Assembly (NCBI RefSeq): GCF_000422765.1
Contig: NZ_KE383917.1
Span: 97,096-161,095 of the forward strand
Source of the DNA: Neptunomonas japonica DSM 18939
Lineage (GTDB): Bacteria; Pseudomonadota; Gammaproteobacteria; Pseudomonadales; Balneatricaceae
DNA length: 64,000 nt
Direction: 5' to 3'
A program made the position numbers and the translations under genes. Below the pieces are notes generated by a model, which made no database searches, had not been told where the DNA came from, and saw only the letters and a program-made list of their open reading frames with translations. Positions 47,306 through 56,755 of the stretch are shown here, piece after piece (position 1 is the first letter of the stretch; every line of letters begins with the position of its first letter).

Positions 47306-48691
47306 TTAACACGCTACGACATTGACAGCTAAACCGCCTGTCGATGTTTCTTTGTATTTATCCTGCATGTCGACCCCGGTTTGGCGCATCGTTTCGATAA
47401 CGCTATCCAAAGAGACATGCTGTTCACCTGTACCCCGAAGTGCTAAACGCGATGCGTTTACTGCTTTAAGCGCCCCCATGGTGTTGCGCTCAATACAAGG
47501 TACTTGTACTAAACCGCCAATTGGGTCACACGTTAATCCGAGGTTATGCTCCATGCCAATTTCAGCAGCATTTTCTACTTGATGATTGTCACCACCCATG
47601 ACTGCACATAAAGCACCAGCGGCCATAGAGCAAGCAACGCCAATTTCACCCTGACAACCGACTTCTGCTGCAGAGATAGAAGCATTTTTCTTATAAAGCA
47701 TGCCGATAGCAGCAGCCGTGGCTAAGAACTTCTTAATTCCTTCATCATTACTACCCGGCACAAAACGCACGTAGTAAGCCAAAACAGCTGGGATCACACC
47801 CGCCGCACCATTAGTTGGTGCTGTAACTACTCGGCCACCGGCAGCATTTTCTTCATTAACAGCCATTGCATAAAGGTTGATCCAATCAATGACGGTTAGC
47901 TGATCTTTTAAGCTATTTTCCGGATTCTCAATCAGCTCTTGACGCATACCGTGAGCCCGGCGCTTAATGCCTAAGCCTCCGGGTAACTCACCGGTTTGCT
48001 CGCAACCACGTTTAATGCAGTCATTCATTACTTGCCACAGGCGCATCAATCCATCATGGATCTCCTGTTCGGTGCGCCATGCCGCTTCGTTCTGAATAAC
48101 AACGTCAGCAATCGTTATACCGGCTTCTTCAGCATAGGTAACAAGTTGTGAGCTGTTCTCAAATGGGTATTTCAAATTCACCGCAACAGCGGCATTACCC
48201 TTGCCGTTGTCGTCTGTTTCAGCATCACTGAGAACAAAGCCACCACCTACTGAATAGAAAATACCTTCATGTAGAATAATGCCGGCATCATCAAACGCCT
48301 GAAAGCGCATACCATTAGGATGCTTAGGCAGTGAAAGCCCAAAATGAAAAGGGATATGTTGTTCTTTATCAAAAGGAATGACTTTATGGCCTGCTAGCTT
48401 GAGCTCACCAGAAGTACGAATCTCTTCTATATAGTCAGAGACTTTATTTGGGTCAACCAAATCTGGCTTCTCACCCATCAAGCCGATCATTACCGCGGTA
48501 TCTGTCGCGTGCCCCTTGCCTGTCATAGCTAACGAGCCATACAAGCCGACTTTAATAGAACTTACCTGATCTAGCTGTGCGCGCTCTTGCAGTTCTGCAA
48601 GAAACCTATTAGCCGCAACCACCGGACCTACCGTATGAGAAGAAGATGGCCCGATACCAATTTTAAACAGATCAAAAATACTCAACGCCAT
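47306..48691 (-). CDS. sdaA: L-serine ammonia-lyase (iron-sulfur, single chain)
   Basis: A 461-residue enzyme with the N-terminal beta domain ([20 protein letters not shown]) and C-terminal alpha domain. The cysteines for the 4Fe-4S cluster are in [19 protein letters not shown] and [17 protein letters not shown]. It deaminates serine to pyruvate and ammonia. It is the first gene of the sdaA-glyA-gcvH-gcvP operon, facing the symporter gene across the 366-bp control region. Confidence 0.96.
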   Translation of the reverse strand: MALSIFDLFKIGIGPSSSHTVGPVVAANRFLAELQERAQLDQVSSIKVGLYGSLAMTGKGHATDTAVMIGLMGEKPDLVDPNKVSDYIEEIRTSGELKLAGHKVIPFDKEQHIPFHFGLSLPKHPNGMRFQAFDDAGIILHEGIFYSVGGGFVLSDAETDDNGKGNAAVAVNLKYPFENSSQLVTYAEEAGITIADVVIQNEAAWRTEQEIHDGLMRLWQVMNDCIKRGCEQTGELPGGLGIKRRAHGMRQELIENPENSLKDQLTVIDWINLYAMAVNEENAAGGRVVTAPTNGAAGVIPAVLAYYVRFVPGSNDEGIKKFLATAAAIGMLYKKNASISAAEVGCQGEIGVACSMAAGALCAVMGGDNHQVENAAEIGMEHNLGLTCDPIGGLVQVPCIERNTMGALKAVNASRLALRGTGEQHVSLDSVIETMRQTGVDMQDKYKETSTGGLAVNVVAC

Positions 48692-49057
48692 CGTGCTGTC
48701 TCCACTTTTATTTTTATCGTTATACCAACAACAAGGGGTTCTGAACCACTGATTTCAATTTAGATTAGCAACTTTGTTTCCTGAAATCAAAATAAATTTC
48801 CTATTGGAAACTTATGTTTTTTTTCTTATGTAGCATCTATATGATTTATCTAAGTTTTTCGTGATTATCTCCGCAAATAGGTAAATCAAGGTCGTAATCA
48901 AACACTCGTGTTTGCTATTTGAGTGTTGCATGCACGATCCCGATAAGATAAATTCGTTTCTTATTGGAAACTTATTTCACTAAACAGAGATATGTTTCCA
49001 AATAAAGAACTGGACTCACCAGTCGACTATAAAAATAAATTGTGAGGTGACAAATCG
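48692..49057. promoter_or_regulatory. Divergent control region with repeated GTTTC-N6-GAAAC dyads
   Basis: This 366-bp AT-rich region drives the serine/glycine operon (minus) and the symporter (plus). It has a dyad at 48956-48971 (GTTTC TTATTG GAAAC), a near-identical one at 48796-48811 (ATTTC CTATTG GAAAC), both followed by TTAT, a half-related copy in inverse orientation at about 48994-49009 (GTTTCCAAATAAAGAA), and a looser one at 48776-48788 (GTTTCCTGAAATC). A separate perfect palindrome, CAAACACTCGTGTTTG, lies at 48899-48914. I see no glycine riboswitch fold or ORF. Confidence 0.6.
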
Positions 49058-50425
49058 ATGGAAATGCTAACTTCCTTTATAGGTGATATTAATAGCATCG
49101 TATGGGGACCAATGATGTTGGTTCTTATTCTAGGTGTCGGATTATTTCTGATGCTTGGGTTGCGTTTAATGCCTATCCTAAAACTCGGAACGGGCTTCAA
49201 GCTGCTTTTCGAGGGCCGTAATACTAAGAAAGGCGAAGAGAAAGAAGGTGAAATATCACCATTCCAAGCTCTTATGACCGCTCTTTCTGCAACCGTAGGT
49301 ACAGGTAACATCGCAGGTGTGGCAACAGCCGTATTCCTTGGTGGACCTGGTGCTCTATTCTGGATGTGGTGCACCGCACTTGTAGGTATGGCTACTAAAT
49401 ACTCCGAAGCCGTTCTCGCTGTTAAATACCGTGAAGTAGATGAAGAAGGCCGTCACGTTGGTGGTCCGATGTACTACATCAAAAACGGCTTAGGGGCTAA
49501 ATGGGCTTGGTTAGGTACGATGTTTGCTATCTTTGGTGCTGTTGCGGCCTTTGGTATTGGCAACACGGTACAGTCCAACTCTGTTGCCGACGTCTTACAT
49601 GCTAACTTCGGTGTTAATATTTGGGTAACAGGTATCATCATGATGGTGCTGGTAGGCGCAGTACTGGTGGGTGGTATCAAGCGTATTGGTAGTGTTGCGG
49701 GTGCTTTAGTACCTTTAATGGCTATCGCTTATCTAGGTGCTGGCTTGGTTGTTTTGGCTATTAACGCTGACGCAATCCCGGCTGCTCTTGACCTGGTATT
49801 TACTCATGCGTTTACAGGTACTGCCGCTGAAGGTGGTTTTGCAGGTGCTGCTGTTTGGATGGCTATCCGTTTTGGTGTGGCTCGCGGTATCTTCTCTAAC
49901 GAAGCAGGTTTGGGTTCTGCCCCTATCGCTCACGCAGCAGCGCAAACAAAAGACCCAGTTCGTCAGGGTTTGGTAGCAATGCTGGGTACGTTTATTGATA
50001 CACTTATCATCTGCTCTATCACTGGTTTGGTCATTATCACATCAGGTGAGTGGACTTCCGGTGTATCAGGGGCAGCATTAACCTCCGCAGCATTCGCTCA
50101 GGCTCTACCAGGTTTAGGTAACTACTTAGTTGCTATTGCTCTGGCTATTTTTGCTTTCACTACCATTATCGGTTGGTCTTTCTACGGCGAACGCTGTATT
50201 GAGTTCCTATTTGGTGTTAAAGCAATTACTCCATACCGTGTTCTTTGGATCCTTGCTGTACCAATTGGTGCAGGTGTAAGCCTAGATTTTATCTGGCTAC
50301 TAGCAGATACATTGAATGCCATGATGGCTATCCCGAACTTAATTGCGCTAGCACTGCTTAGCCCAGTTGTGTTCAAGCTGACTCGTGAGTTTTTTAATCG
50401 CGGCAAAGCAGCTAACTCGCTATAA
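49058..50425 (+). CDS. Sodium:alanine/glycine symporter (AGCS family)
   Basis: A 455-residue transporter with about 11 membrane helices and the AGCS signatures ALSATVGTGNIAGVATAVFL, GGPGALFWMWCTALVGMATK and FGVARGIFSNEAGLGSAPIA. It uses the sodium gradient to import alanine or glycine. Glycine is the likelier substrate given the flanking glycine catabolism genes. GAGGTGAC precedes the ATG. Divergent from sdaA, it is followed by gcvT on the same strand after a hairpin. Confidence 0.93.
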   Translation: MEMLTSFIGDINSIVWGPMMLVLILGVGLFLMLGLRLMPILKLGTGFKLLFEGRNTKKGEEKEGEISPFQALMTALSATVGTGNIAGVATAVFLGGPGALFWMWCTALVGMATKYSEAVLAVKYREVDEEGRHVGGPMYYIKNGLGAKWAWLGTMFAIFGAVAAFGIGNTVQSNSVADVLHANFGVNIWVTGIIMMVLVGAVLVGGIKRIGSVAGALVPLMAIAYLGAGLVVLAINADAIPAALDLVFTHAFTGTAAEGGFAGAAVWMAIRFGVARGIFSNEAGLGSAPIAHAAAQTKDPVRQGLVAMLGTFIDTLIICSITGLVIITSGEWTSGVSGAALTSAAFAQALPGLGNYLVAIALAIFAFTTIIGWSFYGERCIEFLFGVKAITPYRVLWILAVPIGAGVSLDFIWLLADTLNAMMAIPNLIALALLSPVVFKLTREFFNRGKAANSL

Positions 50426-50434
50426 ATGATACAT

Positions 50435-50456
50435 AGAGGGAGCACACACTCCCTCT
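50435..50456 (+). terminator. Hairpin after the symporter gene
   Basis: AGAGGGAG and CTCCCTCT form a perfect 8-bp stem with a 6-base loop, 10 bases after the symporter stop. Only ACTTT follows, so termination may be partial. A second hairpin, CTGCCA/TGGCAG (50463-50479), comes straight after it. Confidence 0.6.
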
Positions 50457-50588
50457 ACTTTCCTGCCAAACAATGGCAGACGCTTAAGGGGCAGCTAACT
50501 ACTCTTAAAGCAACAATTCAAATGACGACTTAGCAATACCCTTATATAAACCCAATATTGTTTACTAAAAGATTTGTGGAGAAATAAA

Positions 50589-51719
50589 ATGGCTGAGATT
50601 CAATCAGGTGATCTAAATAAAACGGCTCTGTTTGACCTACATGTTGAGCTCGGCGCAAAAATGGTGCCATTTGCGGGCTACGAAATGCCTGTTCAATACC
50701 CGCTAGGTGTCAAAAAAGAACATCTCCACACACGCACTCAAGCAGGTTTATTTGATGTTTCACACATGGGCCAGGTAAAGCTGACCGGCACTAATGCTGC
50801 GGCCGCCCTAGAAACACTCGTTCCTGTTGATATTATTGATTTACCTGTAGGTAAACAGCGTTATGCTCTGTTCACCAATACCGATGGCGGCATCATGGAT
50901 GACCTCATGGTTGCCAACTACGGCGACTGGATCTATGTCGTTGTTAACGCGGCTTGTAAAGAGCAAGATATTGCTCATATGCGCGCCAACCTAGGCGATG
51001 GCATCGAACTAGAGGTATTAGATGATCGCGAACTTATTGCTATTCAAGGCCCCACAGCGGCGGCGGCACTGGCACGTATTCAGCCAGAAGTTGCTAGTAT
51101 GGTATTTATGGATTCTCGTGAAATAAGCATCGATGGCGTTGACTGTATTATTTCACGCTCAGGCTATACCGGTGAAGATGGATACGAAATCTCCATCCCC
51201 TCTGCTGATACTGATCGTTTAGTACGCTTATTTTTAGATCAACCGGAAATTGAAGCGATTGGCTTAGGCGCTCGTGACTCATTACGTTTAGAGTCTGGTC
51301 TTTGCTTGTACGGCCACGATTTAGACAACTCTACAACGCCATTAGAAGGTAGCTTGATTTGGGCTATCTCACCTTGTCGCCGCGCTACTGGTGAGCGTGC
51401 CGGCGGCTTCCCTGGTGCAGATAAAATCTTGGATCAAATCACCAATAAAAACTGGACGCGCAAACGTGTTGGTTTATTAGGTGAAGGACGTGCCCCCATT
51501 CGTGAAGGTGCCGAACTATTTGACGCTGAAGGTAACAAGATCGGTATTGTAACTAGTGGTACTTACGGCCCTACGATCGAAGCTCCCGTTGCTATGGGCT
51601 ATGTAGAAACAGCATTTAGCAAACTAGATACTCAGGTCTTTGCTGAAGTACGTGGTAAAAAATTACCAATGAGTGTTTCACGTATGCCGTTTATAGAACA
51701 GCGCTACTTCCGCGGATAA
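50589..51719 (+). CDS. gcvT: Glycine cleavage system T protein (aminomethyltransferase)
   Basis: A 376-residue T protein: LFDLHVELGAKMVPFAGYEM, GLFDVSHMGQVKLTG, the folate-site TGEDGYEI and LGARDSLRLESGLCLYGHDL, and the C-terminal barrel with PTIEAPVAMGYVE. It moves the methylene carbon from the aminomethyl-lipoyl arm to tetrahydrofolate and releases ammonia. I chose the ATG at 50589 (GTGGAG upstream). It is on the opposite strand from gcvH and gcvP, separated from them by the shared control region and the symporter. Confidence 0.97.
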   Translation: MAEIQSGDLNKTALFDLHVELGAKMVPFAGYEMPVQYPLGVKKEHLHTRTQAGLFDVSHMGQVKLTGTNAAAALETLVPVDIIDLPVGKQRYALFTNTDGGIMDDLMVANYGDWIYVVVNAACKEQDIAHMRANLGDGIELEVLDDRELIAIQGPTAAAALARIQPEVASMVFMDSREISIDGVDCIISRSGYTGEDGYEISIPSADTDRLVRLFLDQPEIEAIGLGARDSLRLESGLCLYGHDLDNSTTPLEGSLIWAISPCRRATGERAGGFPGADKILDQITNKNWTRKRVGLLGEGRAPIREGAELFDAEGNKIGIVTSGTYGPTIEAPVAMGYVETAFSKLDTQVFAEVRGKKLPMSVSRMPFIEQRYFRG

Positions 51720-51774
51720 GCTTTAATAACGTAACTCTTTATAACCGTTAACCTTTTAACAGTTATAAAAACAG

Positions 51775-51803
51775 GTCGCGGTAAGTTCTACCGCGACTCT
51801 TTT
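51775..51803 (+). terminator. Rho-independent terminator after gcvT
   Basis: GTCGCGGTA and TACCGCGAC are perfect 9-bp arms with loop AGTTC, followed by TCTTTT. It separates gcvT from the sarcosine-oxidase-gamma-like gene. A weaker hairpin (TATAAC/GTTATA, 51740-51767) precedes it. Confidence 0.85.
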
Positions 51804-51855
51804 CAACACACCTTGTATAAATCAAATCCAAATCAGCATCTTCCTGGAGAGCAAC

Positions 51856-52434
51856 ATGCATGAAAGCACGAGCCCTACGCCAACGAATCCTTTAGTGCAT
51901 ATCACCATAGGAACACACGTTAATCAGGAGAACCGCTTACAAAGTATTGTTGTACATGAACGCTCATTTATTGGCGAACTACAATTAGATTCTGACCCTG
52001 ATAATACAGCGCTACTAATTGCTGTCGGCGATATGCTAGGTGTTAAACAACCCCTAAGCGCATGCCGTATCAGCTGCCTTGGGCAACTCGTTATTTTATG
52101 GCTAGATCACAACCGCTGGTTAGTTTTACGCTCCCCAGGCGAGCAAGCTCCTCTTGAACAGTTATTAGTTCAAATATGGGGACAAGATATAACACTCGGT
52201 GAGCATGATAATAAGCTCACCGCCCGCCTTAACGAGGCCGCGCTTATCTATTTACTCAACTCCAGTAATACACAAGAGTTTCGCACCGACAGCACGGACT
52301 ACCGCCAAGTAAGCTTGGAGCATCTTCAGCAAGGCGATATCCAAATCCAATCAGTAGAAACAGCTGATAATTATGAAATATTGGTACGAAAAAGCTGTGC
52401 TGATACATTATTAAAGTGGTTGAACGTCAGCTAA
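51856..52434 (+). CDS. Sarcosine oxidase gamma subunit-like protein
   Basis: A 192-residue protein whose middle part (FIGELQLDSDPDNTALLIAV, then GDMLGVKQPLSACRISCLGQ and LVILWLDHNRWLVL) fits the SoxG pattern, including the Trp-Leu ... Asp ... Trp-Leu-Val core. SoxG is the smallest folate-fold subunit of heterotetrameric sarcosine oxidase and is related to the T-protein fold. The other subunits (SoxB, SoxD, SoxA) are not in this window, so it could act alone, work with a distant locus, or have diverged. It follows the gcvT terminator, has TGGAGAG before the ATG, and overlaps polB by eight bases tail to tail. Confidence 0.65.
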   Translation: MHESTSPTPTNPLVHITIGTHVNQENRLQSIVVHERSFIGELQLDSDPDNTALLIAVGDMLGVKQPLSACRISCLGQLVILWLDHNRWLVLRSPGEQAPLEQLLVQIWGQDITLGEHDNKLTARLNEAALIYLLNSSNTQEFRTDSTDYRQVSLEHLQQGDIQIQSVETADNYEILVRKSCADTLLKWLNVS

Positions 52435-54775
52435 ACAAGTCTTGCTGCGTATCAATTAAGGCACCAAGTGAATCTTCTTTAAAACACAAAATAGCATCGA
52501 CTACAGGCACTAACTGTTTCTCAACATAGTGCTCATAATCAATCGGCGAGCGCACCTGTTCAACCGGTTCAGGCCCACTGACGGTCATCACATAACTAAC
52601 ATGATGCCCCGGCTGATATGGGCTTTTAAGGCCACGTTGCTGCCAATACTTTTCTGCTTTTAGAGCCGCCTGAACATGTGGCGGTTTCATTCGCACATAA
52701 GCATCTAAGGGCTGGCGCAAACGGCGCCTATACACCAGCTGATCATCTAAACGCCCTTCTCGCAGATCGACAACGAGCTGCTTCAAAAAGATCTGATAAG
52801 GCTGATCACGAAATATCGCTTCATATAAACGCTGCTGAATATCACGTGCCAAAGGTGTCCAATCAGAGCGCACATTCTCTAACCCTTTAAACACCAATAG
52901 CGACTCACCACCGGGTAACTGTTGCAAACCCGCATAACGCTTCTTACTGCCCTTTTCCGAATGCCTCATTCGCGGCATAAGAAAACGACTAAAATGGGTT
53001 TCGTACTCTAGCTCAAGATAGTTTTCTGTATGAAAACGCTGTTGAACTTGTTCGGACCACCAGTTATTTAAATACTCAGCCAGCGCTTTGCCTTTCACAT
53101 CGGCATCTGAGCAGCCCTCACCCAGTAAAACAAATACTGAATCAGTATCTCCATAAATCACTCGGTAACCAAAAACACGCTCAATTTCATCACGTGTTTG
53201 CTGCAATATCTGATGGCCACGCAATGTGATAGAGCCCGCCAAACGCTGATCAAAAAACCGACAAACGTTAGATCCCAATACACCATAAAAAGAATTCATA
53301 ATGATTTTTATCGCTTGAGATAAGGACTTGTTATTATTCTTTTTAGCCTGATCACGAGCAGCCCATAACTCTTCGATAATAGTCGGTAAAATTGCGGTAC
53401 TTTTACTGAAGATCGCACCGTTAAACCCTGGAATAAGATCATCATCAGCCTGGGACTTAAAGCCCTCAGCCAAGCCTGCCGGATCAATTTTAAAGGTACG
53501 TATGATGCTCGGGTATAGACTTTTAAAATCCAAGACTAGAACATGCTGATATAGACCGGGTTGTGAATCCATCACATAACCACCTGGAACATCCATACCA
53601 CGCGCTCCCGAGGCATACTCAGGTGCCACATAGCCTCGCCTGTGCAATCGTGGGAGGTACTGAAAGTCAAAAGCCGCCGCAGAACCACCCACCTTATCTA
53701 AAGACAGTCCCGTTAAACGGGTCCGCTCTATCAGGTATTCCATGAGTCTTGTTTCGTCAAAAATATCCTGAACTAACTTACAATCTTCTAAGTTGTAACG
53801 CGCTAGCGCAGGCTTATCTTCACGATAAAGGCGCTGAATTTCAGCCCCTCTATCATTGGCCTGATGAATCAATTTACCACGCTTAAATAATTTCTGTGAT
53901 ACATACTCAAGGGAGTAACTTTCAAAGTGGTACGTAGCACCTTTAAGCGTATCGATGCCATCAATCACCAAACGCCCTTCCAGCCTGACATACCATTTAC
54001 CCAGCTCAGACTGAACTACTCGCAACGATTGCTCATCACGCCCTAAACGCAAAGGCACTTTAAGCTTACCAGCACGCTCTGACAGCACACGAAAATCAAA
54101 ACCCACCACATCCCAGCCGATAAAAATATCAGGGTCATATCGAATAACTTGACGGACAAATGCCTGTAGCAGCGTTCTTTCATCCGGGTAAAATCGTAGT
54201 GTGTCAGTATCTTCACCCTTTCCTCGCATCAACACTAAAGACAGATCAGCGCCATACAGGCCAATTGAATGAATACAGTCTGCTTGCATAGTGGTTTCCA
54301 GATCGACTGACAAAACTTTTAATTGAACGGGGAAGTCATAAGGCTTTAAACGGGGTACTGAAGATGAAAGAGATAAAGAAGCTGAGTTGCGGATAACTTC
54401 TACACCACCAAAGATAAAACGCTCCATGAGGAAACGGTCCACCGGGCGAATATCTTCTTCCATCATAGGAATAGACGCCAGCGTTAAGCGCTCAATCACT
54501 TCACGTTGTACTTTTAAAGAGAAGCAATAAAGACCGTGAACACCGCGTTGCTCAAGGTCATTTAATTTAACTTTATCAAGCCGCCAACCAACTAATGTAC
54601 TAAGGCAGTCGTTAATTACCTCAATGGATTCATCATGTACAAAGAATACTGACTCTTGTGCGGGAATAGTAACAAGAGAAGCCCCTTGCGCAGTTTTAAC
54701 CCAGTACCTGAGCTCAATACCACTGGGCTGGTCTTGTTGATGACGCGTTAAAACGAAACCAGTAAAAGTGCTCAT
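52427..54775 (-). CDS. polB: DNA polymerase II (family B)
   Basis: A 782-residue family B polymerase of the usual length. The 3-prime to 5-prime exonuclease motifs are in LSVDLETTMQ (Exo I), IFIGWDVVGFDFRVL (Exo II) and YNLEDCKLV (Exo III). The polymerase motifs are DFKSLYPSIIRTFKIDP (A), the KIIMNSFYGVLG helix (B) and YGDTDSVFVLL (C), with the catalytic aspartates present. It is a damage-inducible repair and translesion polymerase. I looked for a LexA box just upstream of its start but see no clear one. The mevalonate operon ends eight bases before its start on the same strand. Confidence 0.97.
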   Translation of the reverse strand: MSTFTGFVLTRHQQDQPSGIELRYWVKTAQGASLVTIPAQESVFFVHDESIEVINDCLSTLVGWRLDKVKLNDLEQRGVHGLYCFSLKVQREVIERLTLASIPMMEEDIRPVDRFLMERFIFGGVEVIRNSASLSLSSSVPRLKPYDFPVQLKVLSVDLETTMQADCIHSIGLYGADLSLVLMRGKGEDTDTLRFYPDERTLLQAFVRQVIRYDPDIFIGWDVVGFDFRVLSERAGKLKVPLRLGRDEQSLRVVQSELGKWYVRLEGRLVIDGIDTLKGATYHFESYSLEYVSQKLFKRGKLIHQANDRGAEIQRLYREDKPALARYNLEDCKLVQDIFDETRLMEYLIERTRLTGLSLDKVGGSAAAFDFQYLPRLHRRGYVAPEYASGARGMDVPGGYVMDSQPGLYQHVLVLDFKSLYPSIIRTFKIDPAGLAEGFKSQADDDLIPGFNGAIFSKSTAILPTIIEELWAARDQAKKNNNKSLSQAIKIIMNSFYGVLGSNVCRFFDQRLAGSITLRGHQILQQTRDEIERVFGYRVIYGDTDSVFVLLGEGCSDADVKGKALAEYLNNWWSEQVQQRFHTENYLELEYETHFSRFLMPRMRHSEKGSKKRYAGLQQLPGGESLLVFKGLENVRSDWTPLARDIQQRLYEAIFRDQPYQIFLKQLVVDLREGRLDDQLVYRRRLRQPLDAYVRMKPPHVQAALKAEKYWQQRGLKSPYQPGHHVSYVMTVSGPEPVEQVRSPIDYEHYVEKQLVPVVDAILCFKEDSLGALIDTQQDLFS

Positions 54776-54783
54776 CTATAGAG

Positions 54784-55830
54784 CTACGATGGCTCTTTAA
54801 CCGTTGTTGAAGCACCTGACTCACTCGCTTCGAAAGGAGCAACAACTTCAAGCCCAGGGAATTCAGTTTCAAGAAGTGCTTGGTTTTTCTCTTGGAAAAG
54901 TAGTTTTAAATTTGGCCCAGCATCCATAGTGAAGTACACCTCAACACCTGCCTCACGTAAGGCCCATATTTTCTGCATCGCGGCAACTGAGTCGGGCTGC
55001 CAATAAAGCAATGGAGGCCATGAAGCAATCATAGTGGCATGCATCGACATGGCGTTATGCTCTGCAACAGCACCTAGCTCAGAGAAGCTCCCATCACTGA
55101 GTGCCTGATGTATTTTTTCTAGATCTTGAGCGGCCTGCGCAGGCCAGCTCTGGTACAAACTAGCGGTTTCTACTGTTCGCTTCATTCCAGAACGAGAATC
55201 CACGGCCTTCACAGCAGTGCTGACCTTAACTAAACCCACTCTCAAATCTGGCCAGTTCACATCTAAAGGAAACGCATGGCTATCCATACCATCTTCTTGC
55301 AGCCCCATACGCCACTCAACAAAACCACTATAAATAGAGCGAGAGGCACTACCACTGCCCATACGTGCAAATGCTGAAAGCACAGTATCAGGGAACTGTA
55401 ATTGAAAATACTGATTAATGGCTAGAGTCAAAGCAGCAAACCCAGAAGCAGACGAGGCTAAACCTGCCGCTGTTGGGATATTATTTCGCGTATCGATAAT
55501 CACCGGATAAGACTGATCTCTTCGAAATAAACCAACAAAGGAGACTACTTTACGGGCAAAAGGAGACTCGACAGGTAACAACTGCCCATTAAGCATAACC
55601 TGATCTTCACCTGTTTGAGACGGGTGTATTTGAGTACGCGTTCCCAAATGCGCCAATGAAATCGATAAGCTCGAATTGACCGGCAAGTTTAGCTCGCTCT
55701 GTCTTTTACCCCAATACTTACATAAGGCAATATTACTAGGCGCAAACGCTTCTGCTTGGCCAGCGGCTATTAATTTTTTAGGCAAATAGCGAGCGACGAT
55801 ATCAGCTTTTGTAAAGTTCTCATTCAACAT
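54784..55830 (-). CDS. mvaD: Diphosphomevalonate decarboxylase
   Basis: A 348-residue GHMP-superfamily enzyme. SNIALCKYWGKRQSELNLPV is the substrate-binding start, SSLSISLAHLGTRT follows, and the ATP loop is NIPTAAGLASSASGFAALTL. RMGSGSASRSIYSGFVEW contains the conserved Arg, and FTMDAGPNLKLLF the late motif. It converts mevalonate 5-diphosphate to isopentenyl diphosphate. A mevalonate-3,5-bisphosphate decarboxylase role is possible but less likely. I chose the ATG at 55830, with TAGGAG upstream, overlapping the upstream kinase by 11 bases. It is the last gene of the mevalonate operon. Confidence 0.92.
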   Translation of the reverse strand: MLNENFTKADIVARYLPKKLIAAGQAEAFAPSNIALCKYWGKRQSELNLPVNSSLSISLAHLGTRTQIHPSQTGEDQVMLNGQLLPVESPFARKVVSFVGLFRRDQSYPVIIDTRNNIPTAAGLASSASGFAALTLAINQYFQLQFPDTVLSAFARMGSGSASRSIYSGFVEWRMGLQEDGMDSHAFPLDVNWPDLRVGLVKVSTAVKAVDSRSGMKRTVETASLYQSWPAQAAQDLEKIHQALSDGSFSELGAVAEHNAMSMHATMIASWPPLLYWQPDSVAAMQKIWALREAGVEVYFTMDAGPNLKLLFQEKNQALLETEFPGLEVVAPFEASESGASTTVKEPS

Positions 55831-56755
55831 AACACTCAACTCCTACGCCACTGACAGCAACGGGTATCATTTCGTATGGTAAGGTTAAAGAATCGTCTGT
55901 GCCCAATGCAATCACACAATCCCCCAAACCCGAACCCGAAATTTTTGCACCAAGGACAGCCTCAGATTTTCGTAACGAGTAGATAATGTCGGACAGCACC
56001 GAATCGTTCACTCCTAGTGCGTCCATTAGTCCTTGATACATATCCATTAACAAACCGAGTTCTTCCCAGTTTTGTTTCTGAATCGCATCTTCTGCTTTAA
56101 TGGTAGTTTCATTCATGAGCTGATAAATAGCGGTATAAAGCTCCGGTAAAGCTTCTGTCTTTTGTGCCACAATTGCTAACACGTCAGGTGTTTTCGTTTT
56201 ATAGCCAGCATAAAATAATGAAATAGGCGGCAAACCATTAAGCGCCGAGATATGTCGTGGCTCAACCGTGTAACCGATAAGGCCACCATACACACTTGCC
56301 GCTAAGTCTGTACCAGAACCTCGCCCTTGCACGCCATGAACAACCGCTAAAGCTCGATCAAACAACTGTCGTTTTGTTAGGTTCTCTTGGCAATATTCAG
56401 AAACCGCTTTCACTACCGCTGTGGTAACCGCCGCAGAAGAACCCAAACCCACCGTATGTGAAAATTCAGACTGAATATCCAACTCAAAACCATATTGCAG
56501 CTCTTCAACTACCTGCCCAATAGCAAACAACACAAAGCTTAGCCTTGAATCGGTTTCCAAATCATCAAGAGTAGAACAGTAATCAGCCAGACTAGAGCGG
56601 ATCAACACCGATCTATCTGATCGAGGAATGAGTGTGACCTGTATACGCTTATCAACTGCACACGCGATTGCTCTATGGCCAAACAACACCGCATGCTCAC
56701 CCATCAGCATAATACTGCCGGGCGCTGTAACTTTAATCACCGATGTAGCGTGCAC
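55820..56755 (-). CDS. GHMP kinase of the mevalonate pathway (phosphomevalonate or mevalonate kinase)
   Basis: A 311-residue GHMP kinase: VTAPGSIMLMGEHAVLFGHR at the N terminus, the ATP loop HTVGLGSSAAVTTAVV, the catalytic Asp region GRGSGTDLAASVYGGLIGY and the C-terminal GAKISGSGLGDCVIALG. The GSGTDLAAS and SGxGxGDC patterns are closer to phosphomevalonate kinase, while the N-terminal GEHAVLFG is mevalonate-kinase-like. I lean to one of the two phosphorylation steps without assigning which. It starts at GTG 56755, with a perfect AGGAGG nine bases upstream, and overlaps its neighbours on both sides. Confidence 0.82.
   Translation of the reverse strand: MHATSVIKVTAPGSIMLMGEHAVLFGHRAIACAVDKRIQVTLIPRSDRSVLIRSSLADYCSTLDDLETDSRLSFVLFAIGQVVEELQYGFELDIQSEFSHTVGLGSSAAVTTAVVKAVSEYCQENLTKRQLFDRALAVVHGVQGRGSGTDLAASVYGGLIGYTVEPRHISALNGLPPISLFYAGYKTKTPDVLAIVAQKTEALPELYTAIYQLMNETTIKAEDAIQKQNWEELGLLMDMYQGLMDALGVNDSVLSDIIYSLRKSEAVLGAKISGSGLGDCVIALGTDDSLTLPYEMIPVAVSGVGVECYVE

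Noticed and set aside
48692-49057. Glycine riboswitch ahead of the glycine genes
   Set aside because: I looked for the paired GGAGAG...CTCTC core and conserved loops here and at 50426-50588 and saw none. A covariance search would be decisive.
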